This document shows, in pieces, positions 1-9,891 of a stretch of DNA of 64,000 nucleotides. The DNA is from Porticoccaceae bacterium. Lineage in GTDB: Bacteria; Pseudomonadota; Gammaproteobacteria; Pseudomonadales; Porticoccaceae. The position numbers and the translations under genes were made by a program. Under the pieces are notes generated by a model that was not told where the DNA came from, ran no database searches, and saw only the letters and a list, made by a program, of their open reading frames with translations. Location of the stretch: assembly GCA_028822155.1 (NCBI GenBank), contig JAPKEJ010000005.1, forward strand, positions 1-64,000, given 5' to 3'. Position 1 is the stretch's first letter. Every line of letters starts with the position of its first letter.

Positions 1-151
1 TGTGGACGGCTTCATCAGCCATTTGCACATGGAGGGCATCTCGGTCAGCATCAGAGTAAACCGCGACAGTAGCAATACCCATTTTTTTAGCGGTAGCAAA
101 AACGCGACAGGCGATTTCACCCCTATTCGCCACTAGAATTTTTTTCAACAT
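1..151 (-). CDS. pccA: Biotin carboxylase/propionyl-CoA carboxylase alpha subunit, N-terminal part only
   Basis: This is the first 50 codons of a biotin-dependent carboxylase alpha chain; the rest lies beyond the left edge. Reading the minus strand from ATG at 151 gives [17 protein letters not shown], the classical opening of the biotin carboxylase N-domain (the [13 protein letters not shown] signature), followed by a [15 protein letters not shown] stretch also typical of AccC/PccA. It sits 24 bases downstream of pccB on the same strand, which favours the fused propionyl-CoA (or related acyl-CoA) carboxylase alpha subunit over a stand-alone AccC. The biotin carboxyl carrier part cannot be seen, so acetyl- or methylcrotonyl-CoA carboxylase alpha cannot be excluded. 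Confidence 0.85.
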   Translation of the reverse strand, partial: MLKKILVANRGEIACRVFATAKKMGIATVAVYSDADRDALHVQMADEAVH

Positions 152-175
152 AGGTTTGTTCTCATTAAAAAGGCG

Positions 176-1708
176 TTAAAGCGGAATATTGCCGTGCTTA
201 CGCCAGGGATTTTCAATACTTTTATTTTTAAGCATTGCCAGAGAACGCGCCACTCTCTTACGAGTACTGTGAGGCATAATGACATCGTCGATATAACCGC
301 GCTTGCCTGCAATAAAAGGGTTAGCAAATTTCTTTCGATATTCTTCGGTACGCGCAGCGATCTTTTTCGCATCACCTATATCTTTACGAAAGATAATTTC
401 TACCGCACCCTTGGGACCCATCACTGCGATTTCTGCAGTAGGCCATGCTAAGTTCACGTCGCCACGCAGATGTTTAGACGCCATCACATCGTAGGCCCCA
501 CCATAGGCTTTACGGGTAATAACAGTTACTTTGGGCACAGTGCATTCGGCGTAGGCGTACAGCAACTTGGCACCATGTTTAATAATTCCACCGTATTCCT
601 GACTAGTGCCGGGCATAAAGCCTGGTACATCAACAAAGGTTAGTACAGGGATATTAAAAGCATCACAGAAGCGGATGAATCGCGCCGCTTTTTTCGATGC
701 ATCTATGTCCAAACAACCCGCCAATACCATGGGCTGATTAGCCACCACACCCACACTTGAGCCTTCAATACGAATAAACCCAGTGATAATATTTTTCGCA
801 TAGCTAACCTGGGTTTCAAAAAAAACACCTTCGTCAGCCACCTTTAAGATCACCTCTTTCATGTCATAAGGTTTATTAGGATCACTAGGGATAATAGTAT
901 CCAGAGACATTTCGATTCTGTCGGCAGGATCAACTGTGGGCCACACCGGCGGTTTCTCTTTGTTATTGGCTGGCAAGTAATTGAAAAAATGCCTCACTTT
1001 GGCGAGAGCCTCTACATCATTTTCAAAGGCGAGGTCGGCCACACCTGATTTACTAGAGTGGGTAAGCGCACCACCCAACTCTTCAGCGGTAACCGTTTCA
1101 TGAGTCACTGTTTTAACCACATCTGGGCCGGTGACAAACATATAGGAGCTGTCTTGTACCATGAAGATAAAGTCAGTGATCGCTGGTGAATAAACAGCAC
1201 CACCGGCGCAAGGCCCCATGACCATTGAAATCTGGGGTATCACTCCCGATGCCATCACATTACGCTGAAATACCTCAGCATAGCCGCCAAGAGAAGCAAC
1301 GCCCTCTTGGATACGAGCACCGCCTGAATCGTTAAGCCCGATAACCGGAGCCCCAACTTTCATCGCTTGATCCATTAACTTGCAGATTTTTTCTGCGTGG
1401 GCTTCCGAAAGCGCACCGCCAAAGACCGTGAAATCTTGGCTAAAGACGAAGACTAACCGGCCATTGATAGTGCCATAACCAATAATTACTCCATCTCCAG
1501 GCACATGCTGTTTGTCCATATCGAAGTCGGTGCATCGATGTTCAACAAACATGTCCCACTCTTCAAAACTATTATCATCAAGTAGCAGATCTAGTCGCTC
1601 TCGAGCGGTGAGCTTGCCCTTAGCATGCTGTACGTCGATACGTTTTTGACCACCGCCCAATCGAGCGAGGCGCCTTTTTTCTTCTAATTCTTCGAGAATA
1701 TCATGCAT
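176..1708 (-). CDS. pccB: Propionyl-CoA carboxylase beta subunit (carboxyltransferase)
   Basis: Transfers the carboxyl group from biotin to propionyl-CoA to make methylmalonyl-CoA, which the adjacent mutase turns into succinyl-CoA. The 510-residue product has the family opening [14 protein letters not shown], the GKLTARERL motif, the acyl-CoA-binding GGxxx[13 protein letters not shown] oxyanion segment in the N-domain and a second [16 protein letters not shown] segment, then the C-domain GGAYDVMAS motif. An in-frame TTG at 1732 would abut the scpA stop, but ATG at 1708 is preceded by GAGG nine bases away and gives exactly the usual family N-terminus, so I chose it. It is in an operon with scpA upstream and pccA downstream. 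Substrate is inferred from the mutase neighbour. Confidence 0.93.
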   Translation of the reverse strand: MHDILEELEEKRRLARLGGGQKRIDVQHAKGKLTARERLDLLLDDNSFEEWDMFVEHRCTDFDMDKQHVPGDGVIIGYGTINGRLVFVFSQDFTVFGGALSEAHAEKICKLMDQAMKVGAPVIGLNDSGGARIQEGVASLGGYAEVFQRNVMASGVIPQISMVMGPCAGGAVYSPAITDFIFMVQDSSYMFVTGPDVVKTVTHETVTAEELGGALTHSSKSGVADLAFENDVEALAKVRHFFNYLPANNKEKPPVWPTVDPADRIEMSLDTIIPSDPNKPYDMKEVILKVADEGVFFETQVSYAKNIITGFIRIEGSSVGVVANQPMVLAGCLDIDASKKAARFIRFCDAFNIPVLTFVDVPGFMPGTSQEYGGIIKHGAKLLYAYAECTVPKVTVITRKAYGGAYDVMASKHLRGDVNLAWPTAEIAVMGPKGAVEIIFRKDIGDAKKIAARTEEYRKKFANPFIAGKRGYIDDVIMPHSTRKRVARSLAMLKNKSIENPWRKHGNIPL

Positions 1709-1732
1709 TATTTTCTGCCTCGCAGACGTCAA

Positions 1733-3868
1733 TTATTGAATAAGGTCTAACACTTTTTCTGCTGCATCAGGGATGTTGGTTCCAGGACCAAAGATTGCAG
1801 CCACACCAATCGCAGTGAGTTCGTCGTAGTCCTTGGGGGGTATGACGCCACCACAAATCACTATAATTTCTCCTGCGCCTTGGCTTTTAAGCGACTCAAT
1901 CATTTGTGGCACTAGGGTTTTATGCCCAGCCGCCTGTGATGAGACTCCAACTACATGAACATCATTTTCAATAGCTTGCCGAGCAGCTTCCTCTGGGGTC
2001 TGAAACATCGGACCAACATCTACGTCAAAACCTAAATCTGCAAAGGCTGTTGCTATCACCTTTGCACCTCGGTCGTGACCATCCTGGCCCATCTTTACCA
2101 CCAACATTCTCGGTCGTCGGCCCTGTTGCTCAGCAAACTCTTCTACTTTTTGTTTGATTTTCATAAATTTCTCATCACCCTCATAGGCAGAACTATAAAC
2201 ACCACTAATAGATCGAGTCTGAGCCCTGTGCCGGCCCCAGACTTCCTCTAGTGCATCACTTATTTCACCAACGGTAGCCCTTTCTCTAGCAGCCTCAACT
2301 GCTAAGGACAATAAATTACCTTCCCCGCTTTTTGCTGCTTCAGTAATTGCAGCAAGCGTCTTATCGCAGGCTATCGAATCTCGCTCAGCACGCAAACGAT
2401 TAAGTCGTTGAATTTGGGCATCGCGTACTGACGAATTATCAATATCTCGAACGTCAATCTCGGGCTCTTCACTTAATTGGTATTTATTAACCCCAACAAT
2501 GACATCATTGCCACGATCAATCGCTACTTGACGCAATGCGGCAGCCTCTTCAATGCGTAATTTAGGCATCCCCGACTCTACTGCCTTGGTCATGCCACCC
2601 ATATCTTCGACTTCATTGATAAGCACAAGTGCCGCTTCAACTAACTCGTTAGTGAGGCTTTCAATATAGTAAGAACCCGCCAATGGATCGACAACTTTGG
2701 TGATGCCTGTTTCTTCTTGAAGAACTAATTGAGTATTTCTAGCGATACGTGCAGCAAACTCAGTCGGTAACCCCAGAGCCTCATCGAAGGAGTTGGTATG
2801 CAATGACTGAGTGCCACCCAAGACCGCTGCCATTCCTTCAATAGTAGTTCGCACAATATTGTTGTAAGGGTCTTTACTGGTCAAGCTGACACCCGATGTT
2901 TGGCAGTGGGTGCGCAGCATTAATGACCGCTGATCTTTAGGCGAGAATTTCTCCTCCATTAAGGTTGCCCATAAAATACGTGCAGCTCTAAGTTTGGCAA
3001 TTTCCATAAAGAAGTTCATACCAATGGCAAAGAAAAACGACAGGCGTGGAGCAAATTTATCCACGTCCATACCGCTATTAATTGCGGTGCGCACATATTC
3101 AATACCGTCGGCAATAGTGTATGCCAGCTCTTGAACGTTGGTCGCACCCGCCTCTTGCATATGGTAGCCGGATATCGAAATAGAGTTGAATTTAGGCATG
3201 AGTTCAGCGCTATAACTTATAATATCGGATACGATCCGCATGGAGGGTTCAGGTGGATAAATGTAGGTGTTACGCACCATAAACTCTTTGAGGATGTCAT
3301 TTTGCAACGTACCCGCAAGTTGCTCTGGTTCCACACCCTGTTCTTGGGCAGCAACGATAAAACTAGCCATGACTGGCAACACTGCGCCATTCATGGTCAT
3401 TGAGACAGAAACTTTATCAAGGGGAATGCTATCAAAAAGTATTTTCATGTCTTCAACAGAATCGATGGCAACACCCGCTTTACCCACATCGCCCTCTACT
3501 CGAGGATGATCAGAGTCATACCCTCTGTGAGTGGCTAGGTCAAAAGCAACCGACAAACCCTGCTGCCCACCCGCCAAATTTTTTCGATAAAACGTATTAG
3601 ATTCTTCCGCCGTGGAAAACCCAGCATATTGGCGAACAGTCCAGGGCCGTCCTGCATACATGGTCGCTTTGGGGCCACGCTTAAAAGGCGCAAAACCTGG
3701 TAAATTGTCCATATGGTCAATACCGACGGTATCTTCGACCGTGTAAAGAGGCTTGACAGCAATACCTTCAGGTGTCTGCCAAGTCATTTCATCAGTCGTA
3801 CGACCTTTGGTCTCTTTTTCGACTAATTTTTCCCAATCTTTGACTGTAGGACCTTTTTTATCGGTCAT
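1733..3868 (-). CDS. scpA: Methylmalonyl-CoA mutase, single-chain B12 enzyme
   Basis: Converts (R)-methylmalonyl-CoA to succinyl-CoA with adenosylcobalamin. The 711-residue product carries the TIM-barrel catalytic domain ([14 protein letters not shown] opening, [20 protein letters not shown] substrate region, [10 protein letters not shown]) and a C-terminal B12-binding domain with the DGHDRG cobalt-ligand motif near residue 596 plus the GGV and FGPGT loops. The fused, catalytically complete chain is the type that works as a homodimer or alpha subunit. GTG at 3880 also opens the frame; ATG at 3868 has AGGGTGG upstream and is preferred. pccB follows without a gap. No meaB/argK chaperone or methylmalonyl-CoA epimerase gene is visible next to it. 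The divergent AraC-type gene is a plausible regulator. Confidence 0.95.
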   Translation of the reverse strand: MTDKKGPTVKDWEKLVEKETKGRTTDEMTWQTPEGIAVKPLYTVEDTVGIDHMDNLPGFAPFKRGPKATMYAGRPWTVRQYAGFSTAEESNTFYRKNLAGGQQGLSVAFDLATHRGYDSDHPRVEGDVGKAGVAIDSVEDMKILFDSIPLDKVSVSMTMNGAVLPVMASFIVAAQEQGVEPEQLAGTLQNDILKEFMVRNTYIYPPEPSMRIVSDIISYSAELMPKFNSISISGYHMQEAGATNVQELAYTIADGIEYVRTAINSGMDVDKFAPRLSFFFAIGMNFFMEIAKLRAARILWATLMEEKFSPKDQRSLMLRTHCQTSGVSLTSKDPYNNIVRTTIEGMAAVLGGTQSLHTNSFDEALGLPTEFAARIARNTQLVLQEETGITKVVDPLAGSYYIESLTNELVEAALVLINEVEDMGGMTKAVESGMPKLRIEEAAALRQVAIDRGNDVIVGVNKYQLSEEPEIDVRDIDNSSVRDAQIQRLNRLRAERDSIACDKTLAAITEAAKSGEGNLLSLAVEAARERATVGEISDALEEVWGRHRAQTRSISGVYSSAYEGDEKFMKIKQKVEEFAEQQGRRPRMLVVKMGQDGHDRGAKVIATAFADLGFDVDVGPMFQTPEEAARQAIENDVHVVGVSSQAAGHKTLVPQMIESLKSQGAGEIIVICGGVIPPKDYDELTAIGVAAIFGPGTNIPDAAEKVLDLIQ

Positions 3869-4091
3869 CACTCTGTCCACCCTGTGAATCTGTTAGTTAC
3901 TGCTAGGTTGCAGCGAATTTTCTAAACTGCACTATGCCGTAGCCTCGACGTGATTAGTAGGTCTATTTCCAACACAATAACTCACATTTATTGCCAAATA
4001 GTTAGGTAATTTTAACATTTTTTGTGATAATATTTAATTAAACTCACAATTTATTTATTTTTAAGGTGCTCTAGTCAGCTAAACTATTTAT

Positions 4092-5096
4092 ATGGCCACT
4101 ATTTGTCAACATCATGTTATTGCCTGTATGTACGGGATCCGGGAGCAACATCTCGCGCAGCGCCCCATTTTAGAGCGCGCAGGGATTAATCCCAATGTCT
4201 TAATCAGAGAGGGGCAGCGTGTTCACACAGAACAGGTGGCACGCCTATTTAAGGGCGTCCAAGAATGTTTAGATGATGAGTTCATGGGGTTTACTCAGCA
4301 TGGCTGTAAGGTCGGGTTATTCGCTACTATGGGAGAACTGGTTAACCGGTGCGCGACCTTGGGTGAGTTATTGGTCAAAGCTGTTGATTTCTATAACCTA
4401 ATTAGTAGTGATATACCTATGCAGCTAACTGAGTCAGAAGGGAACGCAATACTGGGCTTTAATATGGACCAGCCCCACCTAGATCCCGAGAACTTTATGA
4501 CCGAGTTTTGGTTGGTTATCTGGCATAGATTTCCGAGCTGGTATATCGGCGAGCCGATCAGGCTACAAGAAACACATTTTACCTTTAACCCACCGCAGCA
4601 TAGGGGTGAGCTGCAGATTATGTTTCCCTCTAAACTGCATTTTAATAGCTCATCCAATCGCCTCATTTTTGATCGTCACTACCTGGATAAACCATTGGTC
4701 AGGTCAGATCAAGAATTAGCTAACTATGTTGAAAATGCACCGGCAGACGTAATGACCATTCCGGGCTCAGATACTATTTTAGAGGCCCAAATAGAGCGTA
4801 TTATTAGCCAGAGACATCCTGATCGCTTGGTCTTTGCCAGTATCCATAAATTAGCGAAGGAATTAGGCATGAGCTCTCAAACTCTGCATCGTCGACTAAA
4901 AGAGAGCGCGACTAGCTATCAAAAAATAAAAGATAACTTACGCAGAGAGGTCGCGATAAATAAATTAATTCACGAAAAACTATCCGTTGAAAGAGTGTCC
5001 GAAGCCGTTGGATTTAGTGAACCACGCTCTTTTACTCGAGCCTTTAAGCATTGGACTGGACTGACACCGCGAGAATATTGTAAGCAAAACTCATGA
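4092..5096 (+). CDS. AraC-family transcriptional regulator with Arabinose_bd-type N-domain
   Basis: A 334-residue DNA-binding regulator. Residues 1-210 resemble the N-terminal ligand/oligomerisation domain of the OruR/ArgR-like AraC subgroup (a GLFATMGELVNRCATLGELL stretch is typical), and residues 235-334 form the double helix-turn-helix with LAKELGMSSQTLHRRLKE for the first HTH and VSEAVGFSEPRSFTRAFKHWTG for the second, ending in the conserved TPREY. It is transcribed away from scpA-pccB-pccA across a 223-base AT-rich spacer, so control of propionyl-CoA use is a reasonable inference. The ATG has no strong ribosome site next to it; AAGGTG lies about 24 bases upstream. The ligand is unknown. 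Confidence 0.85.
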   Translation: MATICQHHVIACMYGIREQHLAQRPILERAGINPNVLIREGQRVHTEQVARLFKGVQECLDDEFMGFTQHGCKVGLFATMGELVNRCATLGELLVKAVDFYNLISSDIPMQLTESEGNAILGFNMDQPHLDPENFMTEFWLVIWHRFPSWYIGEPIRLQETHFTFNPPQHRGELQIMFPSKLHFNSSSNRLIFDRHYLDKPLVRSDQELANYVENAPADVMTIPGSDTILEAQIERIISQRHPDRLVFASIHKLAKELGMSSQTLHRRLKESATSYQKIKDNLRREVAINKLIHEKLSVERVSEAVGFSEPRSFTRAFKHWTGLTPREYCKQNS

Positions 5097-5150
5097 CCTT
5101 ACTGAACAAACCAAGTACCCTATGAAACAGTCATCTAATAGAGGCATAAA

Positions 5151-6197
5151 ATGACTACTAAAATCAGATTAACTCAATTCAGTCATGGTGCGGGGTGCGG
5201 CTGTAAAATCGCGCCTGATCTACTCGAGACTTTTTTAAAAACCGACTTTATTCCCATACCCGATGCAAACTTGCTAGTAGGTAATAGCACCAAGGATGAT
5301 GCCGCAGTTTATGATCTTGGTGATGGTAGCGGCGTTATCAGTACTACAGACTTTTTTATGCCGATTGTTGACGATCCCTTTGAATTTGGTCGAGTAGCCG
5401 CAGCCAACGCCATTAGTGATGTTTATGCCATGGGGGGTAACCCTTTGATGGCTATCGCGATCTTGGGCTGGCCCATTAACACTCTCGGCGCCGATGTAGC
5501 GCAACAAGTTATTGATGGCGGTCGTCACGCCTGCAGAGACGCCGGGATTCATCTGGCAGGAGGTCATTCGATTGATGCCCCAGAGCCTATTTTTGGCTTG
5601 GCTGTCACTGGGCGGGTACAGATTGAAGAGTTGAAAAAAAATTCCACTGCAAAAAGTGGTGATCTTTTATTTCTCACTAAACCTCTCGGTGTGGGCATTT
5701 TGACAACGGCTGAAAAACAAGGAAAGTTACACTCTGATCACAGCCGTTTAGCCGTGGAGAGCATGATGCGTCTAAATACAGTAGGCGGTGAATTAAGTGC
5801 GGTGAAGGGCGTGACCGCTATGACTGATGTCACGGGTTTTGGTTTATTGGGACATTTACTTGAGATTTGCCAAGGTAGTGAACTTAAAGCAAGACTAAAT
5901 TTAAGCGCAGTGCCTGTTTTAAATAGTGCTGTTTATGACTACATAGACTTAGGCTGTGTATCTGGTGGCAGCCAACGTAACTGGCAGAGTATCAAGAACC
6001 TCGTATCTGGAACGGACCCAAAGACTCAAGCATTACTATGCGACCCACAGACTAGTGGCGGCCTATTAGTTTGCGTTGAGGCCCACGCCGTTGATGAGGT
6101 TAGGGCCTTACTTAAAGCGGCAGACTGTTATCAGCATCCCATAGGACAGCTTGACGATTTTGTAGCAAATCAGCCTTGGATAGAGTTCACAGATTGA
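5151..6197 (+). CDS. selD: Selenide, water dikinase (selenophosphate synthetase)
   Basis: Makes selenophosphate from selenide and ATP, the selenium donor for tRNA 2-selenouridine and for selenocysteine. The 348-residue protein starts with the glycine-rich HGAGCGCK loop holding the catalytic cysteine at residue 16 and the essential lysine at 19 (equivalents of E. coli Cys17 and Lys20). The catalytic residue is encoded by TGC, so this SelD is itself the cysteine form, not a selenoprotein. The [19 protein letters not shown] and AGGHSID segments of the AIRS-type fold are present. AGAGG seven bases before ATG supports the start. mnmH overlaps its end, so selenouridine formation is the local use of selenophosphate. 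Confidence 0.96.
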   Translation: MTTKIRLTQFSHGAGCGCKIAPDLLETFLKTDFIPIPDANLLVGNSTKDDAAVYDLGDGSGVISTTDFFMPIVDDPFEFGRVAAANAISDVYAMGGNPLMAIAILGWPINTLGADVAQQVIDGGRHACRDAGIHLAGGHSIDAPEPIFGLAVTGRVQIEELKKNSTAKSGDLLFLTKPLGVGILTTAEKQGKLHSDHSRLAVESMMRLNTVGGELSAVKGVTAMTDVTGFGLLGHLLEICQGSELKARLNLSAVPVLNSAVYDYIDLGCVSGGSQRNWQSIKNLVSGTDPKTQALLCDPQTSGGLLVCVEAHAVDEVRALLKAADCYQHPIGQLDDFVANQPWIEFTD

Positions 6198-7294
6198 ATC
6201 ATTTAAGGCTACCCTCAACCGCTGAGTATCAATCTTTGCTATTGGGTAATATCCCCATGATTGACGTTCGTGCGCCCATTGAATTTATAACCGGTGGCCT
6301 GCCATTTGCTACAAATTTACCCTTTATCGTTGACGATGAGCGTCAAGAAATCGGCATATGTTTTAAGGAGAAAGGCCAGGAAGCCGCCCTAGCTCTCGGT
6401 CATAAACGAGTTAATGGCATAGTGAAAAACCAGAGAGTAGAGGCTTGGCAGTTGTTTTTAGTCGAGCATCCTAATGCCGTTCTCTATTGCGCTCGAGGTG
6501 GCCTACGCTCTCAGTTGAGCCAACAGTGGCTCGCTGATGTCGGCATTACTTGCCCGCGTATCGAGGGTGGCTATAAATCACTGCGAGCCTTTATGCAGCA
6601 GTCTTTGGTCCACTGCTGCGAAACACAAAACTTTGTCTTGCTGTCAGGTATGACTGGTACCGGAAAAACTGACATTATAAAAAGCTTGGACATCAGTATC
6701 GATTTGGAAGGTGCGGCCAATCACAAGGGTTCTAGCTTCGGTCGGCCTTTGGGTGAACAGCCAGCTCAAATTGATTTTGAAAACCAAATTATTTTAGATT
6801 TAATGCAGGTTCAACATAAATACCCAGAGCGCAGTATTATTATCGAAGATGAGAGCCGCAATATTGGAGGTCGCCATCTTCCACAACCTCTAACCGTAGC
6901 CATGGCAGAAAGTCCAATGGTAGTTATTGATTTACCTTTTGAGGAGCGAATCGATAAACTCTGGCAGGAATATGTCATCGAACGCTACCAACAAACCATG
7001 GCCTACCACCAAGAAAGTGGCGAGCAGATCTTTGCTGATTATCTAATTGATAGTCTATTACGTGTTAAAAAACGTCTTGGTGGCGAGCGCACTAAAGAGA
7101 TACTAGCCCTTATGGAAGGAGCCATTAAAAGTCAACATCAGGATCAGTTTGCCAGTCATCGCGCCTGGTTAGGGGCTATCACTGCCGACTATTATGATCC
7201 AATGTATCTGTATCAATTAGATAAGCGCAAGCATCGCATCGCTTTTCGCGGCAACCACCAAGAAGTTATCCAGTGGTTGCACGAAAAGCAATAA
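6194..7294 (+). CDS. mnmH: tRNA 2-selenouridine synthase (SelU/MnmH)
   Basis: Replaces sulfur by selenium at the 2-thiouridine of wobble U34 (via a geranylated intermediate) in Lys, Glu and Gln tRNAs. The N-terminal rhodanese domain begins [11 protein letters not shown] and holds the active cysteine in YCARGG (about residue 99); it is followed by a P-loop domain with GMTGTGKT near residues 152-159. The only starts are TTG: one at 6176 overlaps selD by 22 bases without a ribosome site, one at 6194 forms a TTGA stop-start overlap with AGAG eight bases upstream and gives the normal family length (366 residues). I prefer 6194; translation is likely coupled to selD. The convergent SDR gene ends only 3 bases away. 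Confidence 0.93.
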   Translation: MNHLRLPSTAEYQSLLLGNIPMIDVRAPIEFITGGLPFATNLPFIVDDERQEIGICFKEKGQEAALALGHKRVNGIVKNQRVEAWQLFLVEHPNAVLYCARGGLRSQLSQQWLADVGITCPRIEGGYKSLRAFMQQSLVHCCETQNFVLLSGMTGTGKTDIIKSLDISIDLEGAANHKGSSFGRPLGEQPAQIDFENQIILDLMQVQHKYPERSIIIEDESRNIGGRHLPQPLTVAMAESPMVVIDLPFEERIDKLWQEYVIERYQQTMAYHQESGEQIFADYLIDSLLRVKKRLGGERTKEILALMEGAIKSQHQDQFASHRAWLGAITADYYDPMYLYQLDKRKHRIAFRGNHQEVIQWLHEKQ

Positions 7295-7297
7295 TTT

Positions 7298-8071
7298 CTA
7301 GCGCGGTTGCATTCTCACACCGCCATCTAGGCGAATAGTCTCACCATTTAGATAGCTGTTTTCAACAATATGCACTACCAACTGACCGAATTCAGAAGGC
7401 TCACCAAGACGTTGTGGGAAAGGGATATTAGCAACAATACCATCCTGAACATTTTGTGGAGCTGCTAGCATAAGTGGTGTCGCCATTACCCCGGGCGCGA
7501 TTGTGTTGACGCGAACACCTGATTTAGCTAAGTCTCTAGCCATAGGCAAAGTCATACCAACGATCCCACCTTTAGTTGCAGAGTATGCAACCTGACCCAT
7601 CTGCCCATCGAATGCGGCAATAGATGCGGTATTTACGATAACGCCACGTTCAGTTTTTTCATCTGGCTCATTTTTCAACATAGCTGCGGCTGCGCAGCGA
7701 GATACATTAAAAGTACCTATAAGATTGACTTCGATGACTTTGCGATATAGATCAAGATCATGGGGCTGACCTTCACGATTGACGGTCTTAGCTGCAATGC
7801 CAATACCTGCGCAATTAATACAGACATCAACTCGTCCAAGGTCTGCCAAAATTTTGTCAAAGGCATTTTCAACATCTGGACCATTGGACACATCAAGCTG
7901 TATGTATCGAGCACATTTAGCACCAAGTTCATCAACTGCCTGTTGTCCAGCACTCGCATTCATATCAAATATCACCACATGCGCTCCACCATCGACTAGC
8001 AACTGAGCCGCAGCACGACCAAGGCCAGAGGCTCCACCGGTAACTACTGCCACTTTATTTTGTAAATTCAT
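7298..8071 (-). CDS. Short-chain dehydrogenase, type-2 3-hydroxyacyl-CoA dehydrogenase-like
   Basis: A 257-residue NAD-dependent classical SDR. The Rossmann motif [10 protein letters not shown] (residues 11-20), NCAG at 86-89 and the catalytic Ser150, Tyr163-x-x-x-Lys167 (YSATK) are all present. Overall sequence resembles 3-hydroxy-2-methylbutyryl-CoA/type-2 3-hydroxyacyl-CoA dehydrogenases (HSD17B10-like), including the [17 protein letters not shown] segment; this would fit branched-chain amino acid or fatty acid breakdown feeding the propionyl-CoA pathway at the left edge. The frame opens further upstream at 8140, but ATG 8071 has an excellent AGGAG site and a normal family start. It follows DUF2288 by 20 bases, last gene of the hisB operon strand. 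The substrate is inferred. Confidence 0.85.
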   Translation of the reverse strand: MNLQNKVAVVTGGASGLGRAAAQLLVDGGAHVVIFDMNASAGQQAVDELGAKCARYIQLDVSNGPDVENAFDKILADLGRVDVCINCAGIGIAAKTVNREGQPHDLDLYRKVIEVNLIGTFNVSRCAAAAMLKNEPDEKTERGVIVNTASIAAFDGQMGQVAYSATKGGIVGMTLPMARDLAKSGVRVNTIAPGVMATPLMLAAPQNVQDGIVANIPFPQRLGEPSEFGQLVVHIVENSYLNGETIRLDGGVRMQPR

Positions 8072-8091
8072 GATTGCTCCTAAGCTCCCTG

Positions 8092-8403
8092 TTATTTTAC
8101 GTTCTGCACTAAAACAAAGGGCGGGATAACCACTGCCCAATGCTCAACATTGCTCTCATACCAGTCTAACGCCTGCTGGTCATTAATTTCGAATAGTGTT
8201 TTGTCGGCCAACCAAGCCTGAACCTTAACGGTGTCATCTTGATGAAAAGCCACAGCAACATTAATTAAATCGGCTCCTTTTGCAACCGCCAATAGGTTGC
8301 CCGCAGCATAGTGCTTTTGCAACTCGAGCCAATTGATCTTAGCGGTTTCTTTGTTTAATCGCTGCACTAAGGCGTCTTTTTCTTCCAATGATTGTCTCGG
8401 CAT
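8092..8403 (-). CDS. DUF2288 family protein
   Basis: A 103-residue cytosolic protein of unknown function. It matches the DUF2288 pattern as I remember it: an N-terminal NKETAKINWLELQKHYAAGN segment, a central VAVAFHQDDTVKVQAWL stretch and the C-terminal EHWAVVIPPFVLVQ. No signal peptide, membrane segment or cofactor motif is visible. It lies 29 bases after hisH and 20 bases before the SDR, so it is probably co-transcribed with hisB-hisH, where other gammaproteobacteria would have hisA. I do not infer a role in histidine synthesis from that alone. Confidence 0.8.
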   Translation of the reverse strand: MPRQSLEEKDALVQRLNKETAKINWLELQKHYAAGNLLAVAKGADLINVAVAFHQDDTVKVQAWLADKTLFEINDQQALDWYESNVEHWAVVIPPFVLVQNVK

Positions 8404-8432
8404 GTTTATTGTTCAAACTTATTTTTGAGAGG

Positions 8433-9083
8433 CTATAACGTCCAGTTAACAAAATTTCGTAACAGTTGTAAGCCCGCGTCAGCACTCTTCTCTGGATGAA
8501 ATTGCACCGCAAATAAATTATTGAGGCTCAATGCAGCGGCAAAGTTTACGCCATAATCGCAGGTCCCTGCCACATAAGGATTACCAGCTAAGGCTGCGTA
8601 GTAGCTGTGCACAAAATAAAATTGGCTGCTCTGCTTGATGCCCTGCCAGAGCGGGTGATCAATAGTTTGTTGCACATTATTCCAACCCATGTGCGGCACC
8701 TTAAGCCTATCGCCCTGATCATTTTGATGATCTTGGCCAAAAAACTTAACCTTGCCAGGCAATAGCCCAAGACAGTCGATACCTTGGTTTTCTTCACTGT
8801 GCTCTAGCAATGCCTGCATCCCAACACAGATACCTAGTACTGGCTTTTCTTTGGCTGCATGACTCACTACATCACCAACTTTAAGCCGCTGTATCTCAGA
8901 CATACAGTCACGAATTGCACCCACACCAGGAAACACCACTCTATCAGCCCTAGCCACTATATTAGCGTCAGATGTCACAGACACCTGAGCGTTAGGACAA
9001 ACATACTCCAGCGCCTTAGCCACGGAATGAAGATTACCCATTCCGTAGTCAATGACAGCAATATGGTTAGAAGACGTACTCAT
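8433..9083 (-). CDS. hisH: Imidazole glycerol phosphate synthase glutaminase subunit
   Basis: Supplies ammonia from glutamine to HisF for imidazole glycerol phosphate and AICAR formation. The 216-residue class I glutamine amidotransferase opens with [13 protein letters not shown], has the oxyanion PGVGA loop near residue 52, the nucleophile Cys86 in GICVGMQ and the His196-x-Glu198 pair in FHPEKS. It follows hisB by 46 bases. Its partner hisF and the next-step enzyme hisA are not in this window, although they commonly follow hisH in gammaproteobacteria; they should be elsewhere in the genome. Confidence 0.96.
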   Translation of the reverse strand: MSTSSNHIAVIDYGMGNLHSVAKALEYVCPNAQVSVTSDANIVARADRVVFPGVGAIRDCMSEIQRLKVGDVVSHAAKEKPVLGICVGMQALLEHSEENQGIDCLGLLPGKVKFFGQDHQNDQGDRLKVPHMGWNNVQQTIDHPLWQGIKQSSQFYFVHSYYAALAGNPYVAGTCDYGVNFAAALSLNNLFAVQFHPEKSADAGLQLLRNFVNWTL

Positions 9084-9129
9084 AAATGTTTCGATATCCT
9101 GGTTAATGCAACCAGCCTTAAGCCGCTAG

Positions 9130-9723
9130 CTAAAGATGACCCTTAGTGGACGGCAATACCCCTGCCATACGTTCGTCCGCAGACGCAGCCATACGCAAGG
9201 CGCGACCAAAGGCCTTAAAAATAGTTTCAACTTGGTGGTGAGCATTAGCACCTCTAAGGTTGTCGATGTGCAAAGTGACCAAGGCGTGATTAACAAACCC
9301 TTGAAAAAATTCGCGGGTTAAATCAACATCAAAACCACCCACTTGGCTCCGCACAAAATCAGCTTTCATTATCAGCCCGGGACGACCTGAGAAATCCATA
9401 ACGACTCTCGACAAGGCTTCGTCTAAAGGGACATAAGAGTGTCCATAACGGGTTAACCCTTTTTTATCGCCAATCGCCTCCGCAACGGCCATGCCCAAAG
9501 TAATACCAATGTCTTCCACTGTGTGGTGGTCATCGATGTGAGTATCGCCAGTCGCTTGAATATCTAGATCAACTAAACCATGTCGAGCAATTTGATCGAG
9601 CATGTGATTTAAGAAAGGCACTGGCGTTTCAAGATTTGCCTTACCCGTGCCATCCAAATTAACACTAATGGTAATCTGCGATTCCAGTGTGTTACGCGTC
9701 ACAGTAGCCGTACGCTGAGTCAT
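9130..9723 (-). CDS. hisB: Imidazoleglycerol-phosphate dehydratase
   Basis: Dehydrates imidazole glycerol phosphate to imidazole acetol phosphate in histidine synthesis. The 197-residue product is the monofunctional form, lacking the histidinol phosphatase half found in enterobacterial HisB. Both manganese-binding signatures are present: the [16 protein letters not shown] segment near residues 62-77 and the [20 protein letters not shown] segment near 158-177. The ATG at 9723 has GGAG six bases upstream. A perfect inverted repeat surrounds a TATACT -10 element just upstream (9743-9769), which suggests regulated initiation of the hisB-hisH-DUF2288-SDR unit. Confidence 0.97.
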   Translation of the reverse strand: MTQRTATVTRNTLESQITISVNLDGTGKANLETPVPFLNHMLDQIARHGLVDLDIQATGDTHIDDHHTVEDIGITLGMAVAEAIGDKKGLTRYGHSYVPLDEALSRVVMDFSGRPGLIMKADFVRSQVGGFDVDLTREFFQGFVNHALVTLHIDNLRGANAHHQVETIFKAFGRALRMAASADERMAGVLPSTKGHL

Positions 9724-9742
9724 TTGATACTCCAGTTTGATA

Positions 9743-9769
9743 TTTTCAGGGCCGCAGTATACCTGAAAA
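9743..9769. promoter_or_regulatory. Inverted repeat around the hisB -10 element, candidate operator
   Basis: TTTTCAGG at 9743-9750 and CCTGAAAA at 9762-9769 are perfect 8-base inverted arms separated by 11 bases. On the minus strand the spacer contains TATACT (plus-strand AGTATA at 9756-9761), which fits a -10 hexamer about 33 bases before the hisB ATG. A dimeric repressor could therefore bind over the -10 and start site. The element could also fold as a hairpin at the 5' end of the transcript. No good -35 match was found, and the binding protein is not known. Confidence 0.4.
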
Positions 9770-9891
9770 TAACCTCTTTTTTCGACCCTTTAGTAGCTTT
9801 TAGGGCCCATACACTGGTCAGCAATCGGGACACAAACATCTCATTAAGGTAACATATCGCCTGCATTTACTATGGATGCAAAAGTCACTGT

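Noticed and set aside
5196..5206. Possible selenocysteine at the SelD active site
   Set aside because: The codon is TGC (cysteine), not TGA.
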